Source: a candidate division SR1 bacterium (GTDB lineage Bacteria; Patescibacteriota; Gracilibacteria; Absconditabacterales; Absconditicoccaceae). Taken from it: 30,908 bases of DNA. A program made the position numbers and the translations under genes. Every line of letters starts with the position of its first letter. Position 1 is the stretch's first letter. The stretch is taken from assembly GCA_025997135.1 (NCBI GenBank), contig BNUE01000009.1, positions 1 through 30,908 on the forward strand, written 5' to 3'. Below are positions 28,902 to 30,908 of this stretch, one piece after another. The notes below the pieces were generated by a model that was not told where the DNA came from, ran no database searches, and saw nothing but the letters and a program-made list of their open reading frames with translations.

Positions 28902-30722
28902 ATGACAACACATGAAAACATCACTTTTGCTGAGCTTGGACTTTCTTTACAGATGCTCGCATCTCTTGAAAAAAAAGGCTTCGAGAAGCCAAGTGCAATT
29001 CAGGAACAAGTAATTCCTCTACTTTTAAATTGAGATAAAAATGTGATCGGACAAGCTGCGACTGGAACTGGAAAAACTGCTGCTTTTGGGATTCCGCTGC
29101 TGGAAACTCTGCTTCACGAGAGTCATCCGCAGGCGTTAATTATGGTCCCAACTAGAGAACTGGCGATTCAGGTGGCTGAAGAAATTAACTCACTTCAGGC
29201 TGATCTAAAAAATAAATTGTCAATTGTGTCTATTTATGGTGGACAATCTTACGATATTCAGCTTCGTGCCTTGAAAAAGTGAGTGGACATTGTGGTCGGA
29301 ACGCCGTGAAGAATTATTGATCATCTGCATCGTAAGACGCTTAAACTTCAAGAGATTAGCTATATGATACTGGATGAGGCGGATGAAATGCTGAACATGG
29401 GATTTGTAGATGATATTGAAGAGATATTTAAGCAGACAAATGAAGATAAAAAAGTCTTACTTTTCTCAGCTACGATGCCGAAAGTTATCTTGAATGTTGC
29501 GAAAAAATATATGGGTGATTATCAGCTCGTATCGGTGCAAACGACTCAGATGACGACTACTCAGACGACACAAATTTATTTCGAAGTGCGTGAAAGCGAT
29601 AAATTCGAGGCTCTGTGTAGGATTATCGATATTGAGTCAGATTTTTATTGAATTGTTTTTTGTAAAACTAAGCTAGATTGCGACTTCGTGACGACTAAAC
29701 TGAATGAAAGAGGGTATCAAGCACAAGGTCTGCACGGAGATGTTCAGCAAAAACAGAGAGAAAGAATTCTGAAATCATTCAAAGATAGGAAGGTGAAAAT
29801 CCTGGTGGCGACTGATGTCGCGGCGAGGGGGATTGATGTGAATGATATTTCGCATGTGATAAATTATTCTCTGCCTCAGGATACTGAAAGTTATGTTCAT
29901 AGAGTCGGAAGGACAGGTCGTGCAGGCAAAACTGGGAAGGCGATTACTTTCGTGACACCTCAGGAATATAGGAAAATAGTCCTGATCCAGAAGGTGACGA
30001 AGACAGATATTCAGAAAGGTTCGATTCCTTCAACAGATGAAATTATGCAGGCGAGAAGGCTGAAACTCAAGGCAGATATTGACTCAGTTTTGGCAGGTCA
30101 AAAATATCAGCAGTACTCAGAAGTGGCAAATTATTTGCTCGAAAACTTTACTCCAGAAGCGGTAGTTGCGGCGTTATTAAAGCTGAATTATCAGGATGGG
30201 TTGACCCCAGACAGTTTCAAACAAATCAATGAAGTTAGTATTGATACGACAGGTACGAGCAGACTTTTCATTGCACTCGGTAGAAAAGGTGGCTATACTC
30301 CGCGTTCTTTGGTCGACTTTATCCAGACGGAGGCTGGAGTTTCGCCTCGTGATATTGATGATGTTCGCGTGATGGAGGATTTCTCTTTTGTAACCGTGCC
30401 TTTCGCTGATGCAGAGGTGATCTTACATGTTTTTGCAAAGCAGAATAAGGGAGGAAGGAGTCTGGTTTCCAAAGCAAAAGACAAGACCCCGCAGCTTCGT
30501 GCGGGGCGTGACTCTGATGGTGGTTCACGTGGAGGATATAGTTCACGTGGAGGTCGTGATGGACGCTGAGATCGCTCTTTTTGAGCTTCACGTGCGTGAG
30601 GTAGTCAGCGTTCTTTTTCTGGTGGAAATAGATCTGATGACAGGGGATTTAGAAGAGAAGATAAGGCTAGTAGTTATGGAAGGGGAGAAAATGCGAAGAG
30701 AGGGCAGGGGAGAAGGAGGTAA
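28902..30722 (+). CDS. deaD: DEAD-box RNA helicase with DbpA-like domain and RGG tail
   Basis: 606 residues. The Q motif (EKPSAIQEQ), motif I ATGTGKTA, motif Ia PTRELA, motif Ib TPGR with a TGA glycine, motif II DEAD, motif III SAT, then the second RecA domain with VATDVAARGIDV and YVHRVGRTGRAG. Residues about 448-525 form a DbpA-type RNA-binding domain (RLFIALGRKGGYTPRSLVDF). The last 80 residues are an Arg/Gly/Ser-rich tail with TGA glycines, like the RGG tails of CsdA/DeaD. Such proteins remodel ribosomal precursors and mRNA structure, notably in the cold. Because UGA adds several of the tail glycines, the tail is misread under other codes. Start ATG 28902; the AT-rich leader carries a pyrimidine run but no clear Shine-Dalgarno sequence. 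Confidence 0.95.
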
Positions 30723-30784
30723 AATATTATAGAATATTTAGCTGATGCAGGATTCATGCTACTCAGATGTTTGTTGCCAAATTT

Positions 30785-30813
30785 TTGCAATTTCTTCATT
30801 ATTTGGATATAAT
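30785..30813 (+). promoter_or_regulatory. Promoter of the gene at the window end
   Basis: TTGCAA (30785-30790), 17 bases and TATAAT (30808-30813). Only 6 bases separate the -10 box from ATG 30820, again a leaderless arrangement. Confidence 0.65.
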
Positions 30814-30819
30814 TGGAGT

Positions 30820-30908
30820 ATGCATATAGAGCAAGTCAAACCCTCAATTCCACAGCCAGAAATAGCTGAGCAAAAAGACACTTTATCTGAAGTGGAGTTT
30901 TTTCCTGA
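30820..30908 (+). CDS. Start of an unidentified gene, cut by the window end
   Basis: The first 29 codons are visible (MHIEQVKPSIPQPEIAEQKD and more), running open to the window end, where a TGA begins. The segment is rich in Glu, Gln and Pro and probably flexible, with no signal peptide or known motif. The promoter 6 bases upstream supports the start. Nothing can be said about function. Confidence 0.5.
   Translation, partial: MHIEQVKPSIPQPEIAEQKDTLSEVEFFP

Noticed and set aside
30427..30732. Separate plus-strand protein at the helicase end
   Set aside because: It is an out-of-frame reading of the RGG tail, whose true frame continues through TGA glycines to TAA 30720-30722.
3..30908. Widespread pseudogenes broken by stops
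   Set aside because: All the breaks are TGA, and they lie at Gly positions of conserved motifs. They disappear under code 25.
3..30908. UGA read as tryptophan (code 4)
   Set aside because: The TGA positions align with invariant glycines, e.g. both glycines of SGGVDS in MnmA, and Trp is encoded by TGG.
3..30908. tRNA genes, rRNA genes, CRISPR arrays and insertion sequences
   Set aside because: No T-arm consensus, rRNA core sequence, regular spaced repeats or transposase gene was seen. The only recombinase looks Xer-like and has no flanking att repeats.

Overview
The window comes from an AT-rich bacterium that reads UGA as glycine. Under the standard code almost every gene is cut by TGA. With TGA read as glycine the frames open into full-length proteins, and TGA falls at invariant glycines: the MnmA P-loop, the HExxH of the M50 protease, TPGR of the DEAD helicase, the AckA motifs, and the GGG of a radical SAM enzyme. 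TGG still encodes Trp and only TAA and TAG end genes. This is genetic code 25, known from Absconditabacteria (SR1) and Gracilibacteria of the candidate phyla radiation (CPR). All coordinates below use that code.

Layout. 3-731: 3' part of a FISUMP-type surface protein. 966-2468: divergent RelA/SpoT-like protein. 2465-4508 (minus): HemW-like radical SAM enzyme, lipoprotein and a small membrane protein. 4624-6522 (plus): tRNA-dihydrouridine synthase and exonuclease III. 6515-9734 (minus): tyrosine recombinase overlapping a 767-residue disordered single-pass membrane protein. 9867-11072 (plus): acetate kinase. 11044-12111 (minus): membrane-anchored PLD-family protein. 12196-13320 (plus): lytic transglycosylase. 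13322-14368 (minus): MnmA. 14483-16992 (plus): GlyA and an O-antigen-ligase-like protein. 16993-20494 (minus): Frr, a VirB2-like pilin, a secreted protein and TruD. 20618-27907 (minus): a six-gene run with a YgjP-type metallopeptidase, a ValRS-like protein lacking its signature motifs, a large surface protein, a membrane-anchored protein, an M50 site-2 protease and an SLH protein. 28099-30722 (plus): small membrane protein, MIP18/DUF59 protein and DEAD-box helicase with an RGG tail. 30820 to the end: start of an unidentified gene.

The window mixes housekeeping RNA functions (TruD, MnmA, Dus, Frr, helicase), a little central metabolism (AckA, GlyA) and many envelope proteins, as expected for a reduced, surface-attached CPR cell. 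I see no tRNA, rRNA, CRISPR array or insertion sequence. Genes are packed tightly: the five convergent pairs overlap or abut. Several sigma70-like promoters lie only 6-8 bases from the start codon, which suggests leaderless mRNAs.

The most unusual items are the ValRS-like pseudoenzyme, a possible small RNA at 20577-20638, the recombinase start buried inside the neighbouring gene, a structured intergenic segment near 17.7 kb, and the adenine-poor 3' end of the FISUMP gene.
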